NCBI GenBank assembly: GCA_964386005.1
Contig: CAYLSB010000002.1
Coordinates: forward strand, 83,838 to 147,837
Source: FEN-1350 sp964386005
Lineage (GTDB): Bacteria > Planctomycetota > Phycisphaerae > Sedimentisphaerales > Anaerohalosphaeraceae
Length of the DNA: 64,000 bases
Reading direction: 5' to 3'
Shown: positions 17,728-26,647 of the stretch, in pieces
How positions within the stretch are numbered: position 1 is the stretch's first letter
Layout: every line of letters starts with the position of its first letter
The notes under the pieces: model-generated
Told to the model about the DNA's origin: nothing
The model's database searches: none
The model's input: the letters and a program-made list of their open reading frames with translations, nothing else
Made by a program: the position numbers and the translations under genes

Positions 17728-19343
17728 TGTCTGAAGGACGGATTCAATCCGGACCGATGGTCAGTGTGTTGATGTCAACATACAATCGCCCGATGTATGT
17801 GGGACTGGCCCTGGAAAGCATTCTTCGACAGACCTACCCCCATGTCCAGGCGGTCATTGTACGAGATGGAGGAACGCCGATCCGGGATGTGATTTCCACA
17901 TTCAACGATCCGCGAATCGTATGGATTGATCGAGATCAGAACCGGGGCCTGCCGTATTCGTTCAACGAAGCCCTGACTCATGCCCGAGGGGAATATATCT
18001 GTTATCTCGGCGATGATGATCTGTTGTATCCGTTCCATGTGGAGACCTTACTGCGCGCATTGCAGGAGCAACCCGATTTCGGAGTTGCCTATGGGGATTT
18101 ATACAAAACCCACTGCAGGATCGAAGCCGACGGACGTCGAACGGTGTTGGCCAAGAATGTGGAGGTCAGTCGGGATTATGACCGATTCGCCATGCTTCAG
18201 TTCAATCATATTTTGCATGTCAGCGTAATGCATCGACGTGATCTTCTGAATCGGGCGGGGATGAATAATGAAAATCTGATCTGCCTGATTGACTGGGATC
18301 TGAACCGGCGACTGAGTTTTTATACGGATTTCCTGCACGTTCATCGGGTAATCGGCGAATATTATGCGGCGATTCCGGACTATCAGCAGCGGTGTGAACG
18401 GATTTCCTCCCGAAAGCAAAAGAGTCTGCCGCGATACATCATGAACCATTTGACGATTCAGAGCACACGTCCTCCGAAGCCCTGGCCGAAAATGAAGGAT
18501 CTATCCATCGTTCTGTTGGCGGATCGGTTTGGGCCTCAGACCGAACAGGCATTGCGGGAGATCTGGTCGCACACCTTTTATCCGTATCAGATCTATCTTC
18601 CGCTGAACCGATCGGAATTGGATCGACTTCAACGCAATACGATTGTACCGAATATTCTTGGAATTCCCGTACCGGAAGGTTCTCGAACGGAAGAGAGAGT
18701 GGATGCTGCCTTGAGATATTGTCAGGGAGATTTTATCGCTCTGATTCCGGATACGTGGCGGATCGGATTCGAAGAAGTGGCCTGGATCGAGAAATCGGTT
18801 TATCCGTTGCTGGAAGGCGATCCGAATGTACCGGGATATGAACTGGTCGGATCGAAATCGGATCGTTGGGCGGCGGTCTTTCGATCACAGGTCATACGGG
18901 ACACAAGAAGTCGATATCGGAATTTGTCATTGCATCAATCGCTGAATGCCGCCGGTATCCGGATTCGACAACCTGTTCAGGCGGAATGGCCATTCCAGAT
19001 GGAAAATCTGGTCACCAATGCCGAGTATCTCGAAAAGGCCGGAGCGTGGCTGGACGCTTCGGCGGTTTATGAAATCGCCGAGCGTCGGTTTGGCAATGAG
19101 ATCTGGATGCGGAAACGAAGGGCGAATGCCCTGTTTCATTCCGGTTGTTTGGATGAGGCCGGCGAAATCGTCCATCCGCTCAACCGAAATAGACCGACGG
19201 TAGCTACCTTAATTCTCGAAGCGAGGATCCGGCGGAAACAAAATCGGATTCGAGATGCGATCAATCTGTGGAAAAGGGCGGAGAATATTTTGGATGGAAA
19301 CGAGCCACGAAATGCGGGAATGCACCGATATGAAACCGTTTGA
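17727..19343 (+). CDS. GT2 glycosyltransferase with second GT-A-like domain and TPR tail
   Basis: Residues about 10-230 are a family 2 GT-A glycosyltransferase: VSVLMSTYNRPMYVGLALES at the nucleotide-binding start and YLGDDDLLYP as the metal-binding DXD-type motif. Residues about 245-440 look like a second, divergent GT-A fold (LSIVLLADRFGPQTEQALRE, then GDFIALIPD) lacking a clear DXD. The last 90 residues (EKAGAWLDASAVYEIAERRF) are TPR-like. ATG 17727 shares its first base with the preceding stop, and GAGG lies upstream. It probably extends a glycan on a flagellar or surface acceptor. Confidence 0.78.
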   Translation: MSEGRIQSGPMVSVLMSTYNRPMYVGLALESILRQTYPHVQAVIVRDGGTPIRDVISTFNDPRIVWIDRDQNRGLPYSFNEALTHARGEYICYLGDDDLLYPFHVETLLRALQEQPDFGVAYGDLYKTHCRIEADGRRTVLAKNVEVSRDYDRFAMLQFNHILHVSVMHRRDLLNRAGMNNENLICLIDWDLNRRLSFYTDFLHVHRVIGEYYAAIPDYQQRCERISSRKQKSLPRYIMNHLTIQSTRPPKPWPKMKDLSIVLLADRFGPQTEQALREIWSHTFYPYQIYLPLNRSELDRLQRNTIVPNILGIPVPEGSRTEERVDAALRYCQGDFIALIPDTWRIGFEEVAWIEKSVYPLLEGDPNVPGYELVGSKSDRWAAVFRSQVIRDTRSRYRNLSLHQSLNAAGIRIRQPVQAEWPFQMENLVTNAEYLEKAGAWLDASAVYEIAERRFGNEIWMRKRRANALFHSGCLDEAGEIVHPLNRNRPTVATLILEARIRRKQNRIRDAINLWKRAENILDGNEPRNAGMHRYETV

Positions 19344-20034
19344 ACGGAAGCAATCCAGAGACCATGTGTCCCGGGATATCGGGTCGGACAACACCCATGG
19401 AACCCTCATTCCGGACAAGGGATGGACGCAGCATTACGATGTGGTCAAGGAAATGGGTGATTGCCATGCCAGTGTGGGGGATTTTGTCGAGGCAAAACGA
19501 TGTTATGACAAAGCAGCGACGCTGGCACCCGATGAGGCCGGACCCTACATCGGTTTGGGGGTGATTCACTTTCAAAAAGAGGAATTATCCGATGCAGAGA
19601 CGGCGTTCCGAGTGGCTTGCCGGCTGAATCCCGGCTCCGCCCGTGCGTGGTGCGGACTTGCGATGATCGCTCAGCGACGGGGCGATGAACAACAGGCCTT
19701 TGATCTGTATCTGAAGTCCCTGGACCTGGATTCGGATGAGATGACCGCTCTGCTCGGATTGTTTCAGGTCAGTTGTCAGATGGGCACGTTTGGCCAGATC
19801 ACTCGATATCTTGAATTGTATTTGCATATGCACCCCGGCGATGTGTCGGTTATGTTCAGTCTGGCGGCCCTGCAGCGAAGGGATGGGCAGTACAGCCGGG
19901 CCAGGGAACTGGTGGAGCGAATCTTGCTTCTTCAGCCGAACCATGAGGATGCCAGGAACCTTCTTGAGGAAATCGATCATAGTATGATGGAAACCATTGA
20001 CAGGAGAATGACATGTCCCATTCCAATGCGGTAG
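19330..20034 (+). CDS. TPR repeat protein
   Basis: This 234-residue protein consists of about five TPR units: QHYDVVKEMGDCHASVGDFV, EAGPYIGLGVIHFQKEELSD, and ARAWCGLAMIAQRRGDEQQA are the clearest. TPRs bind other proteins; no catalytic motif is present. It overlaps the preceding gene by 14 bases and the next by 22, so all three are probably translated together. A role as adaptor or acceptor-binding subunit for the neighbouring glycosyltransferases is an inference. In-frame ATGs at 19294 and 19312 are alternative starts. Confidence 0.7.
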   Translation: MKPFERKQSRDHVSRDIGSDNTHGTLIPDKGWTQHYDVVKEMGDCHASVGDFVEAKRCYDKAATLAPDEAGPYIGLGVIHFQKEELSDAETAFRVACRLNPGSARAWCGLAMIAQRRGDEQQAFDLYLKSLDLDSDEMTALLGLFQVSCQMGTFGQITRYLELYLHMHPGDVSVMFSLAALQRRDGQYSRARELVERILLLQPNHEDARNLLEEIDHSMMETIDRRMTCPIPMR

Positions 20035-20360
20035 GAGCCTCTTCCTCGGTTGAGACCGACAGTCGGGAGATGGTGGACTATCTGGAGTATTTGTTGAATC
20101 GCCAGGTTGAGAAGCTTCGAAATTATGATCTGGATAAGGCGATTGCCCTTGCGGAAGAAGCGGCGAGAATCGCGGAAAGCATCGGGCAATCTCGGATTTT
20201 GGATCATCCCGAATTTTATGATCAACGCGGGCGGATCCAGAGATTGTATCGGCAGATCAGCCTGACTGTGGCTTCGGAACGGCAGGAAGTCGGCGAAAAA
20301 CTGAAAACCATTCGCCATTGCCTGAAAGCGCTCGGCGCCTATTCGGCGACCGGTGAGTAG
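20013..20360 (+). CDS. Small helical protein, FliT/FlgN-like candidate flagellar chaperone
   Basis: The product has 115 residues and is nearly all helical: VDYLEYLLNRQVEKLRNYDL, then DKAIALAEEAARIAESIG and a C-terminal helix REVGEKLKTIRHCLKALGAY-like. Size, acidic first helix and heptad pattern resemble export chaperones such as FliT or FlgN, and it lies inside a flagellar locus that also contains fliD. I do not recognise the family with certainty. AGGAG sits at good distance before ATG 20013. Confidence 0.5.
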   Translation: MSHSNAVGASSSVETDSREMVDYLEYLLNRQVEKLRNYDLDKAIALAEEAARIAESIGQSRILDHPEFYDQRGRIQRLYRQISLTVASERQEVGEKLKTIRHCLKALGAYSATGE

Positions 20361-20398
20361 AACCTGCATCGCTCGGATATGAATCAAGGATAACCGGT

Positions 20399-20824
20399 AT
20401 GCCTTACCAAACTCTGACGATGGATTCGGGGGTGGATACGATCTTCGACGGCGGAAAAACGATTGCCCATATCGTTCGTGTTGCCCATGGCGTCCGCCGT
20501 ACGGAATTCATCACCGATCCGCAGGCCAAGCAGCAGGTTGGTTTTATTGTCTATCCCAAAGGCGGCGTCATTGCACGACATATCCATCGACCGTATTCAC
20601 GGAATCTCATCGGGATGTCGGAGGTATTATTGGTTCGGCAGGGGCGTTTGGAAGTGGATTTTTATTCCGATCAGAAACAATATCTCGAAACCCGGACGTT
20701 GGATCAAGGCGATCTTCTCGTTTTGATGGGTGGCGGGCATGGATTTCGATGTCTGGAGGACACGGTTTTACTGGAGGTCAAACAGGGACCCTATATCGGT
20801 CCGGAGGAAAAGGAGCGTTTTTAA
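20399..20824 (+). CDS. Cupin-fold protein associated with sugar biosynthesis
   Basis: This single-domain cupin of 141 residues has the expected metal-binding block (GVIARHIHRPYSRNLIG) and closing strand (GDLLVLMGGGHGFRCLEDT), ending VLLEVKQGPYIGPEEKERF, a tail I associate with cupins found beside sialic- and legionaminic-type gene clusters. It may act as a sugar-nucleotide isomerase or epimerase, or be non-catalytic. AAGGA precedes the ATG. Confidence 0.65.
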   Translation: MPYQTLTMDSGVDTIFDGGKTIAHIVRVAHGVRRTEFITDPQAKQQVGFIVYPKGGVIARHIHRPYSRNLIGMSEVLLVRQGRLEVDFYSDQKQYLETRTLDQGDLLVLMGGGHGFRCLEDTVLLEVKQGPYIGPEEKERF

Positions 20825-21077
20825 ATGGCATCCTTGTGACGTTGCCGAAAGAATTTTGAAATGTTCACGCCCGAACAGGTTTTCCGAGGGGATTGCACGG
20901 AGGCGATTTCTTGTATGGAAATCGGACAAACCCAAAATAGTACCATCGGCTATCATTGAGGATTGAATTGTAACCCCTTTTCTACGAATGATTTATGGCG
21001 AGCGGATTCCTCCCGGCTTCCCTGGCATGAACATTGCTTATGTAACCCACAGGGACGGAGTATGTCAAGAGAAGGAG
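20825..21077. other. Intergenic region upstream of the GT9/legionaminic-type gene cluster
   Basis: The 253-base gap holds a -24/-12 promoter near its right end. A 32-codon frame from ATG 20861 lacks a ribosome binding site and is not called. No terminator is visible after the cupin gene. Confidence 0.5.
21023..21038 (+). promoter_or_regulatory. Sigma-54 (-24/-12) promoter of the nonulosonic acid cluster
   Basis: The sequence TGGCATGAACATTGCT has GG and GC ten bases apart and matches the flgD promoter at every position outside the four-base spacer. Transcription would start near 21049, so the coding start of the next gene must be downstream of this point. That supports ATG 21078 over the in-frame ATGs at 20988 and 21027. 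Confidence 0.8.
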
Positions 21078-22133
21078 ATGATCCTGAATAAAATTCTGAT
21101 TATCCATGTGGGACACGTTCGTGATCCGAATCCGGAATTCGGGGATTTGACCGGGTATGGCGATGTTCTGCGATCGACGGTTCTATTGCATCTGTATAAG
21201 AACGATCACGTTACATGGCTGGTCGATGAAAAGGCCTATCCCATTTTGAAGAACAATCCGTTGATTTCCCGGATATTCATTTATGATCTTACGAGTGTTT
21301 TACAGCTTCAATCGGAACAATTTGATACGGTGATCAATCTCGATACGGTTCCCGGATTGTGCGCGTTGGCCGATCAGATCTCGGCGGCCGAACATTACGG
21401 ATTCCGTTTCGATAAAAAAACCGCACAGATTCGAACCGATGATGGAACCCACAACCGAATCGGGGAATTTCATGAAGGGGACCCTGAACGGAGCGACGGT
21501 CGATACATACAGGAATACCTCTTCGAGATGGTCGGTCAGGTATGGCAGGGGGAGGACTATATTTTCCAATCTCCGTCTCCGATTCAAGAAACCTCCGACA
21601 TTGGGTTTCATTGGTTACCGGATAACCGATGTCCGTCGAAAGCGTGGCCGATGGAATCTTGGAGGCAACTTGAAGAATTGCTTCGAAAGGATTATGCGGT
21701 TTCCTGGCAGGAAGATTTCGACGATATGGAAGATTATTTCAACTGGATCCAGCGTTGTCGTTTGATCGTCACCCATGATGATTTTGGTTTACATCTGGCC
21801 ATTGCATTGAAGAAAAAAATCGTGGCGATCTTCAGTTCCACGGATCCCCGAAAAGTATACCTATACGGGAGGGGTGCGGTTGTAACGGCCGGAAATTGTT
21901 TATGCTCCGAGGTACCCTGCCATCGGTCACAATGCCGATTTTCGGAACCGCATTGTTATCCGGAAGTACAAGACGTGGATCGAGCCGTTCGGCGACTCTT
22001 TGATCCTGTGGATCCTGCTGCTCAACTGGCCGAAAGACTGGTTGACCTCGCCGATCGACAACAGAAATCAATGGATGAAATTCGACGATATGCTTCGATG
22101 AATGGTATGATGTTTCCCACATTGCGAAAGTAA
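21078..22133 (+). CDS. GT9-family glycosyltransferase
   Basis: The 351-residue product starts ILNKILIIHVGHVRDPN, continues GYGDVLRSTVLLHLYKNDHV (GT9 N-terminal motif, normally GDVLxxTP), and ends with the donor-site segment VTHDDFGLHLAIALKKKIVA followed by IFSSTDPRKV. GT9 enzymes transfer heptose or related sugars from nucleotide donors at the inner membrane. A cysteine cluster after this (NCLCSEVPCHRSQC) may bind metal, as in some surface-polysaccharide GT9s. It is the first gene after the promoter at 21023. The ribosome binding site sits very close to the ATG (GAAGGAG). Confidence 0.8.
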   Translation: MILNKILIIHVGHVRDPNPEFGDLTGYGDVLRSTVLLHLYKNDHVTWLVDEKAYPILKNNPLISRIFIYDLTSVLQLQSEQFDTVINLDTVPGLCALADQISAAEHYGFRFDKKTAQIRTDDGTHNRIGEFHEGDPERSDGRYIQEYLFEMVGQVWQGEDYIFQSPSPIQETSDIGFHWLPDNRCPSKAWPMESWRQLEELLRKDYAVSWQEDFDDMEDYFNWIQRCRLIVTHDDFGLHLAIALKKKIVAIFSSTDPRKVYLYGRGAVVTAGNCLCSEVPCHRSQCRFSEPHCYPEVQDVDRAVRRLFDPVDPAAQLAERLVDLADRQQKSMDEIRRYASMNGMMFPTLRK

Positions 22134-22219
22134 TCTCAACAGAGAGTCTTGGTTCGTGTACGGAATGATCGTGACGGATTCCAATCGGATTTTTCCCGGT
22201 TCATCGTGAGAATCATGGA

Positions 22220-23212
22220 ATGAATCTAAGTGGGAAAACGATTTTGATTACCGGTGCGGATGGTTTCATCGGAAGCCATTTGGCGGAAACTCTGGTGGCA
22301 CGGGGTTGTCGTCCTCGATCGTTGTGTCTGTACAATTCGTTTCAGTCCTGCGGCTGGTTGGATTCATTACCCAGAGAGATTCTGAGTCGAATGGAGGTGA
22401 TCCATGGGGATGTTCGCGATACGGGTAGCATACGGCGCGCGATGAAGGGTATTCAGGTTGTATTTCATCTTGCCGCACTGATTGGAATTCCGTATTCGTA
22501 TGATTGTCCCGATAGCTACCTGGAGACGAATGTTCGCGGAACATTGAACATCCTGCAGGAGGCCACGATGGCCAAGGTCGAAAAGATTCTGGTCACGTCC
22601 ACCTCCGAGGTGTACGGGAGCGCCCGATATGTACCGATCGATGAGCAACATCCGTTACAGGCCCAGTCGCCCTACAGCGCTTCGAAAATCGCCGCCGACA
22701 AACTGGCCCAGGCATGGCATTGTTCCTTTGGTTCGCCGGTAGCCATCGTCCGGCCGTTCAATACCTATGGACCGCGTCAGTCGGCGCGGGCCGTGATCCC
22801 GACGATTATCACCCAACTCCTCGATGGGGATCGTCGGATTCATCTCGGTGATCTGAGTCCCCGACGGGATTTGAATTATGTGGAGGATATCTGCGAAGGA
22901 TTTATCGCAATGGCCGAATCCGATTCCACAATCGGCCAGGAAGTGAATATCGCTTCCGGGCGGGAAATCGCCATCGGCGAATTGGCGAAAATGATCATCG
23001 ATCAGATCAATCCCGCGGCCGAGATCGTTTTGGAAACAGATCGGATCAGACCTCCTTCCAGTGAAGTACAACGATTACTGGGATGCAATCGAAGGATTCG
23101 GGAATTAACCGGTTGGGTGCCCAAAGTCCGGCTGGAGGATGGATTACATAAAACGATTGAATGGTTTCGCCGAAATCATCATTTGTTCAAATCAGGCGCG
23201 TATCAGAAATGA
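22220..23212 (+). CDS. legB: NAD-dependent nucleotide-sugar 4,6-dehydratase, LegB-like
   Basis: This extended short-chain dehydrogenase has 330 residues. The Rossmann motif is TGADGFIGSHLAE, and the catalytic set is Ser/Thr in TSTSEVYGSAR and YSASK. The N-terminal signature LYNSFQSCGWLD is characteristic of the LegB/EDH subgroup that opens legionaminic acid synthesis from a GlcNAc nucleotide. The reaction forms a 4-keto-6-deoxy sugar nucleotide, later aminated by a DegT-type enzyme such as that at 36715. Its stop overlaps the next gene by 4 bases. Other 4,6-dehydratase substrates cannot be excluded. Confidence 0.8.
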   Translation: MNLSGKTILITGADGFIGSHLAETLVARGCRPRSLCLYNSFQSCGWLDSLPREILSRMEVIHGDVRDTGSIRRAMKGIQVVFHLAALIGIPYSYDCPDSYLETNVRGTLNILQEATMAKVEKILVTSTSEVYGSARYVPIDEQHPLQAQSPYSASKIAADKLAQAWHCSFGSPVAIVRPFNTYGPRQSARAVIPTIITQLLDGDRRIHLGDLSPRRDLNYVEDICEGFIAMAESDSTIGQEVNIASGREIAIGELAKMIIDQINPAAEIVLETDRIRPPSSEVQRLLGCNRRIRELTGWVPKVRLEDGLHKTIEWFRRNHHLFKSGAYQK

Positions 23213-23892
23213 GTTCGTCCTTGACTCCGCGACCCATACGGATTTTGATGTTTGCCAAGCCCAAACCGGGATTGGACGAAGTTCTGTCGATTCTGAAACA
23301 ACAGGATTGTGAAGTTTACGTATTCCAAGGACAAAGGACGGATCGGTTCCCTTCCCCGTCGTATGGAATGAGAACCGATCTTACTCTTTCCTATATGTCC
23401 CCATGGGTGATTCCGGATCGGATTCTTCGCGAAACGAAAAAATGGTCGATCAATTTTCATCCCGGTCCTCCGGAATATCCGGGGATCGGATGTACGAATT
23501 TCGCATTGTATGAGGGCGCTGTCGAATACGGAGTGACCGCCCATCTGATGGAAAGCCGGGTTGATTCGGGGAGAATCCTCGGCGTCCGTCGGTTTCCAAT
23601 CGAGGCCAACGATACGGTCCACAGTATAACGGAAAAGTCCTATTCTGCATTGGTACAATTGTTTCAGGATACCATGATCCCGATTCTGACACAGGATACG
23701 TTGCCGGTTTGTCATGAGGTCTGGAAACGTCGTCCCTTTACGCGGCGCGAACTGGAAGAGCTCTGTCGTGTGAACGTAGAAATGCCCCGGGAGGAATTAC
23801 GCCGTCGGATTCATGCGACGACGTATCCAAATATGCCGGGCGCCTATCTGGAATGGATGGGATACAAGTTTGAATACAATCCGAATCGATGA
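23209..23892 (+). CDS. Sugar N-formyltransferase-like protein
   Basis: The 227-residue protein has the methionyl-tRNA-formyltransferase-type catalytic fold. The conserved Asn-His-Asp set is visible as NFHPGPPEYPGIG (Asn), GVTAHLME (His) and RVDSGRIL (Asp). It lacks the C-terminal RNA-binding domain of Fmt, which points to a small-molecule acceptor. Enzymes of this type transfer a formyl group from N10-formyl-tetrahydrofolate to amino sugars in O-antigen and flagellar glycans. ATG 23209 overlaps the legB stop by 4 bases, so an in-frame start at 23161 is unlikely. Confidence 0.78.
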   Translation: MSSSLTPRPIRILMFAKPKPGLDEVLSILKQQDCEVYVFQGQRTDRFPSPSYGMRTDLTLSYMSPWVIPDRILRETKKWSINFHPGPPEYPGIGCTNFALYEGAVEYGVTAHLMESRVDSGRILGVRRFPIEANDTVHSITEKSYSALVQLFQDTMIPILTQDTLPVCHEVWKRRPFTRRELEELCRVNVEMPREELRRRIHATTYPNMPGAYLEWMGYKFEYNPNR

Positions 23893-24568
23893 TCCTTCTC
23901 GGATTCTCTGCATCGCTGTTCATCCGGATGATGAAACTCTCGGTTGTGGAGGCACCCTTGTACGACATCGAAGGCTTGGCGAGTCGATTCATTGGTTGAT
24001 ATTGACTCGGCGGGATACATCGGTTGGATTTTCGACCGAACAGATAATACATAGACAAGAAGAAATCCGGGAAGTAGCCCAATTAATTGGTTTTTCGAGC
24101 GTTTCATCATTGGATTACCCATGTACCCGATTGGATAGAGTCCCCTTCGATGATCTGATCCGGAATATGGTTAACGTATTACAGAAAATTCGTCCGGATG
24201 TGATTTACCTTCCCAATCGGAGTGACATTCATAGCGATCACCGTGTCGCATTTGAAGCGATTATCGCAGCGACGAAGAGCTTTCGTTGTCCATTTGTTCG
24301 CCGCATGATGATGTACGAATGTTTGTCGGAAACCGAGATGGCCCCACCCTTGCCAGAGACCGCTTTTATCCCGAACGTGTATGTCGATATTTCGCGTGAT
24401 TTTCATATCAAACAAAAAGCCATGACAATCTATCGATCGGAATTGATGGATTCCGTGTGGCCGCGAAGTCTTGAAGTCATGGAAGCCCTTGCCCGTTTTC
24501 GAGGTTCCCGCATCGGGGTAAGCTATGCCGAGTCCTTCATGTTGATATATGAGGCCTTTCGCGAATGA
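23870..24568 (+). CDS. PIG-L family N-acetyl sugar deacetylase
   Basis: The zinc-binding signature AVHPDDETLGCGG is at residues about 15-27, and the second metal/substrate motif SDIHSDHRVAF is in place. PIG-L enzymes remove acetyl groups from N-acetyl sugars. The setting between two formyltransferases suggests that it exposes an amine which is then formylated. The start is uncertain: TTG 23870, preceded by GGATGGG, overlaps the previous gene by 23 bases, while ATG 23813 would overlap by 80. I chose the shorter form (232 residues). Confidence 0.78.
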   Translation: MNTIRIDDPSRILCIAVHPDDETLGCGGTLVRHRRLGESIHWLILTRRDTSVGFSTEQIIHRQEEIREVAQLIGFSSVSSLDYPCTRLDRVPFDDLIRNMVNVLQKIRPDVIYLPNRSDIHSDHRVAFEAIIAATKSFRCPFVRRMMMYECLSETEMAPPLPETAFIPNVYVDISRDFHIKQKAMTIYRSELMDSVWPRSLEVMEALARFRGSRIGVSYAESFMLIYEAFRE

Positions 24569-25458
24569 CCTCTCTCCGCGTCGTATTTATTGGGGGACAA
24601 ACCAATGGTCGTATTGTGCTCGAATACCTCACAGTCAATCGTCATGTTTCGATTCCTTTGGTGATTACCCATCCTCGAGAGATGGTTCTTCCGCGGAATG
24701 TCGATCTGTCGCCGGTGGTCAAACAGTCGAAAATCATTTACGATGCGAATGCAGATAAGTTTCTTTCAGAAATCCGAGACCTCCAGCCGGATATGATTTT
24801 CGTGGCAGGCTGGTCCTTTCTCCTTTCGAAAGAATTGATTTCGATTCCACGCAATGGAACCATTGGATTTCACCCGTCGAAATTACCGCAAGATCGCGGC
24901 CGAAGCGTGCTGGCATGGCAAATGGAAGAGGGATATACCGAAACAGCTCTTACGATGTTTTATTATAATCCATGGCCGGATTGCGGAGATATCATTGCGC
25001 AGGAACGGATTGGGATCGAACCCAACGACTATATTGGGGATGTGCTCGAGAAAGTCGATGAAGCGACATACAATCTCATGCATGCGTATTACCCCTTGCT
25101 CCGTAAGGGTGTCGCTCTTCGCCGGCCCCAAAATCCGGCGGAGGGGAGTTTTCGCCGTTTACGAACGGATCGGGATTCGCGAATCAATTGGGATCGAAAT
25201 GTCCGAGTGATCTACAATAAGATTCGGGCGATTTCCAGGCCGTATCCCGGCGCTTTCTTCGAACACAATGGTCAACGAATCACAGTCTGGCGAAGCGATC
25301 CGGTTCCGAGGTATCATGAAGAAGATTTCCTTCATTCCCGGCCCGGACAAATCCTGAAGTGCCTGAGACCATTGGAATACCTGATTCGATGCAGGGAGGG
25401 TATTCTGCGGATCGAAACGGATCAAGCCATTCCTGACATGCGTGAATCCCGCTCGTGA
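24565..25458 (+). CDS. Formyltransferase-like protein with C-terminal OB-type domain
   Basis: The 297-residue protein has a formyltransferase core and a C-terminal Fmt/ArnA-like domain (VIYNKIRAISRPYPGAFFEH). The tight-turn motif reads IGFHPSKLPQDRGR. The residue normally Asn in NxHPSLLP is Gly here, while the His and the later Asp (PDCGDIIAQ) are kept, so activity or chemistry may differ from its neighbour at 23209. It overlaps the deacetylase stop by 4 bases. The acceptor is probably an amino sugar or nonulosonic acid precursor. Confidence 0.72.
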   Translation: MTSLRVVFIGGQTNGRIVLEYLTVNRHVSIPLVITHPREMVLPRNVDLSPVVKQSKIIYDANADKFLSEIRDLQPDMIFVAGWSFLLSKELISIPRNGTIGFHPSKLPQDRGRSVLAWQMEEGYTETALTMFYYNPWPDCGDIIAQERIGIEPNDYIGDVLEKVDEATYNLMHAYYPLLRKGVALRRPQNPAEGSFRRLRTDRDSRINWDRNVRVIYNKIRAISRPYPGAFFEHNGQRITVWRSDPVPRYHEEDFLHSRPGQILKCLRPLEYLIRCREGILRIETDQAIPDMRESRS

Positions 25459-25483
25459 ATTATGGAACTCGGTTAAGGTGATC

Positions 25484-26647
25484 TTGAAGCAAACCGTAGC
25501 CATCTTTTCCGCTTGCCGCGCCGAATATGGATTGCTGTATCCGTTGATCCATGCTCTTCTGAAGGATTCCCGTACGGATCCTTTGGTTTTTGTCGGGGGC
25601 TCACATCTGACGTATGAATCGGGTCGAACGATTCAGGAAATTCAGGCCGATGACATACCGGTGACGGATCGATTTGACTATTTACTCAATGACACAGATT
25701 CAGACACATTGACCCGCTCAATGGGAATTGCGATGATGGAGTTGGCTCACCTTTTTGATCGGTATGCCTTTGATTATGTCTGCGTATTGGGAGATCGGTA
25801 TGAGTTGTTGGCCATTGTCAGTTGTGCTATTCTGTTTCGAAAACCCATTGTTCATATCCATGGGGGTGAAAGCACGTATGGACTGATCGACGAGCAAGTT
25901 CGTCACATGGTGACCAAAGCGGCGCACATTCACTGTGTAACCTGCGCGCATCATGCGGACAACCTCCGTCGGATGGGTGAATCAGCATGGCGAATTCACA
26001 ATACAGGATCGCTGGCGATCGACCGAATCCGAACACGGCGTCAACCATCCCGCGAGGAATTGTTTTTCGAGTTGGGCCTTGATCCGCATCGTCCTGTGGC
26101 TGTGGTTACCTACCATCCGGTTACCCTCGAGTGGGAGGTGGATATCACGCAACAAATAGAGACTCTATTCCGCGCCATCAAACGATTTCCGATGCAGTGG
26201 CTTGTGACCGCGCCGAATATGGAAATCAATCGCGATCGGATTGTGAGCTGTATCCGACATCAGGTTACTCAGAATCCCGATCTTCGATATGTCGAGTCCC
26301 TCGGAGCGGAACGATATCTGGGGCTGATTCCCCATTGCGAAATGGTACTCGGCAATTCGTCGAGCGGAATCCTGGAAGTGCCGTATTTTCGAATCCCCAG
26401 CGTCAATGTCGGCGATCGTCAGGCCGGCCGGGTTCGCCATCGAAGCGTCATCGACACGGATTATTCGGAAGCGGGGATTGTGGAAGGAATTATCAAAGCC
26501 CTGTCCTCGGAATTTCGCGAAGGTCTTCGAACAATGGAATATCAGTTCGGAGACGGCCATGCCGCGGAACGAATGGTGGAGATCATTGCGCAAACAACAA
26601 TTGACCAAAACTTGTTACGGAAGCGATTGGAGTTCCCTGAACTGTGA
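25484..26647 (+). CDS. legG: Hydrolysing UDP-GlcNAc-type 2-epimerase, NeuC/LegG-like
   Basis: NeuC/LegG enzymes epimerise C2 of a nucleotide sugar and release the free mannosamine-type sugar used by the NeuB/LegI synthase. The N-terminus KQTVAIFSACRAEYGLLYPL matches the family (T/S-x-R-x-E/D-Y-G-L). Later come LGDRYELLAIVSCAILFRKP, IHGGE and the UDP-binding HCEMVLGNSSSGILE. I place the start at TTG 25484, preceded by AAGGTG, because the family begins at this point. A GTG at 25442 would add 14 residues and overlap the previous gene. The 387-residue length fits the family. Confidence 0.85.
   Translation: MKQTVAIFSACRAEYGLLYPLIHALLKDSRTDPLVFVGGSHLTYESGRTIQEIQADDIPVTDRFDYLLNDTDSDTLTRSMGIAMMELAHLFDRYAFDYVCVLGDRYELLAIVSCAILFRKPIVHIHGGESTYGLIDEQVRHMVTKAAHIHCVTCAHHADNLRRMGESAWRIHNTGSLAIDRIRTRRQPSREELFFELGLDPHRPVAVVTYHPVTLEWEVDITQQIETLFRAIKRFPMQWLVTAPNMEINRDRIVSCIRHQVTQNPDLRYVESLGAERYLGLIPHCEMVLGNSSSGILEVPYFRIPSVNVGDRQAGRVRHRSVIDTDYSEAGIVEGIIKALSSEFREGLRTMEYQFGDGHAAERMVEIIAQTTIDQNLLRKRLEFPEL

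Noticed and set aside
20861..20959. A 32-codon frame before the GT9 gene
   Set aside because: No ribosome binding site and no recognisable motif.
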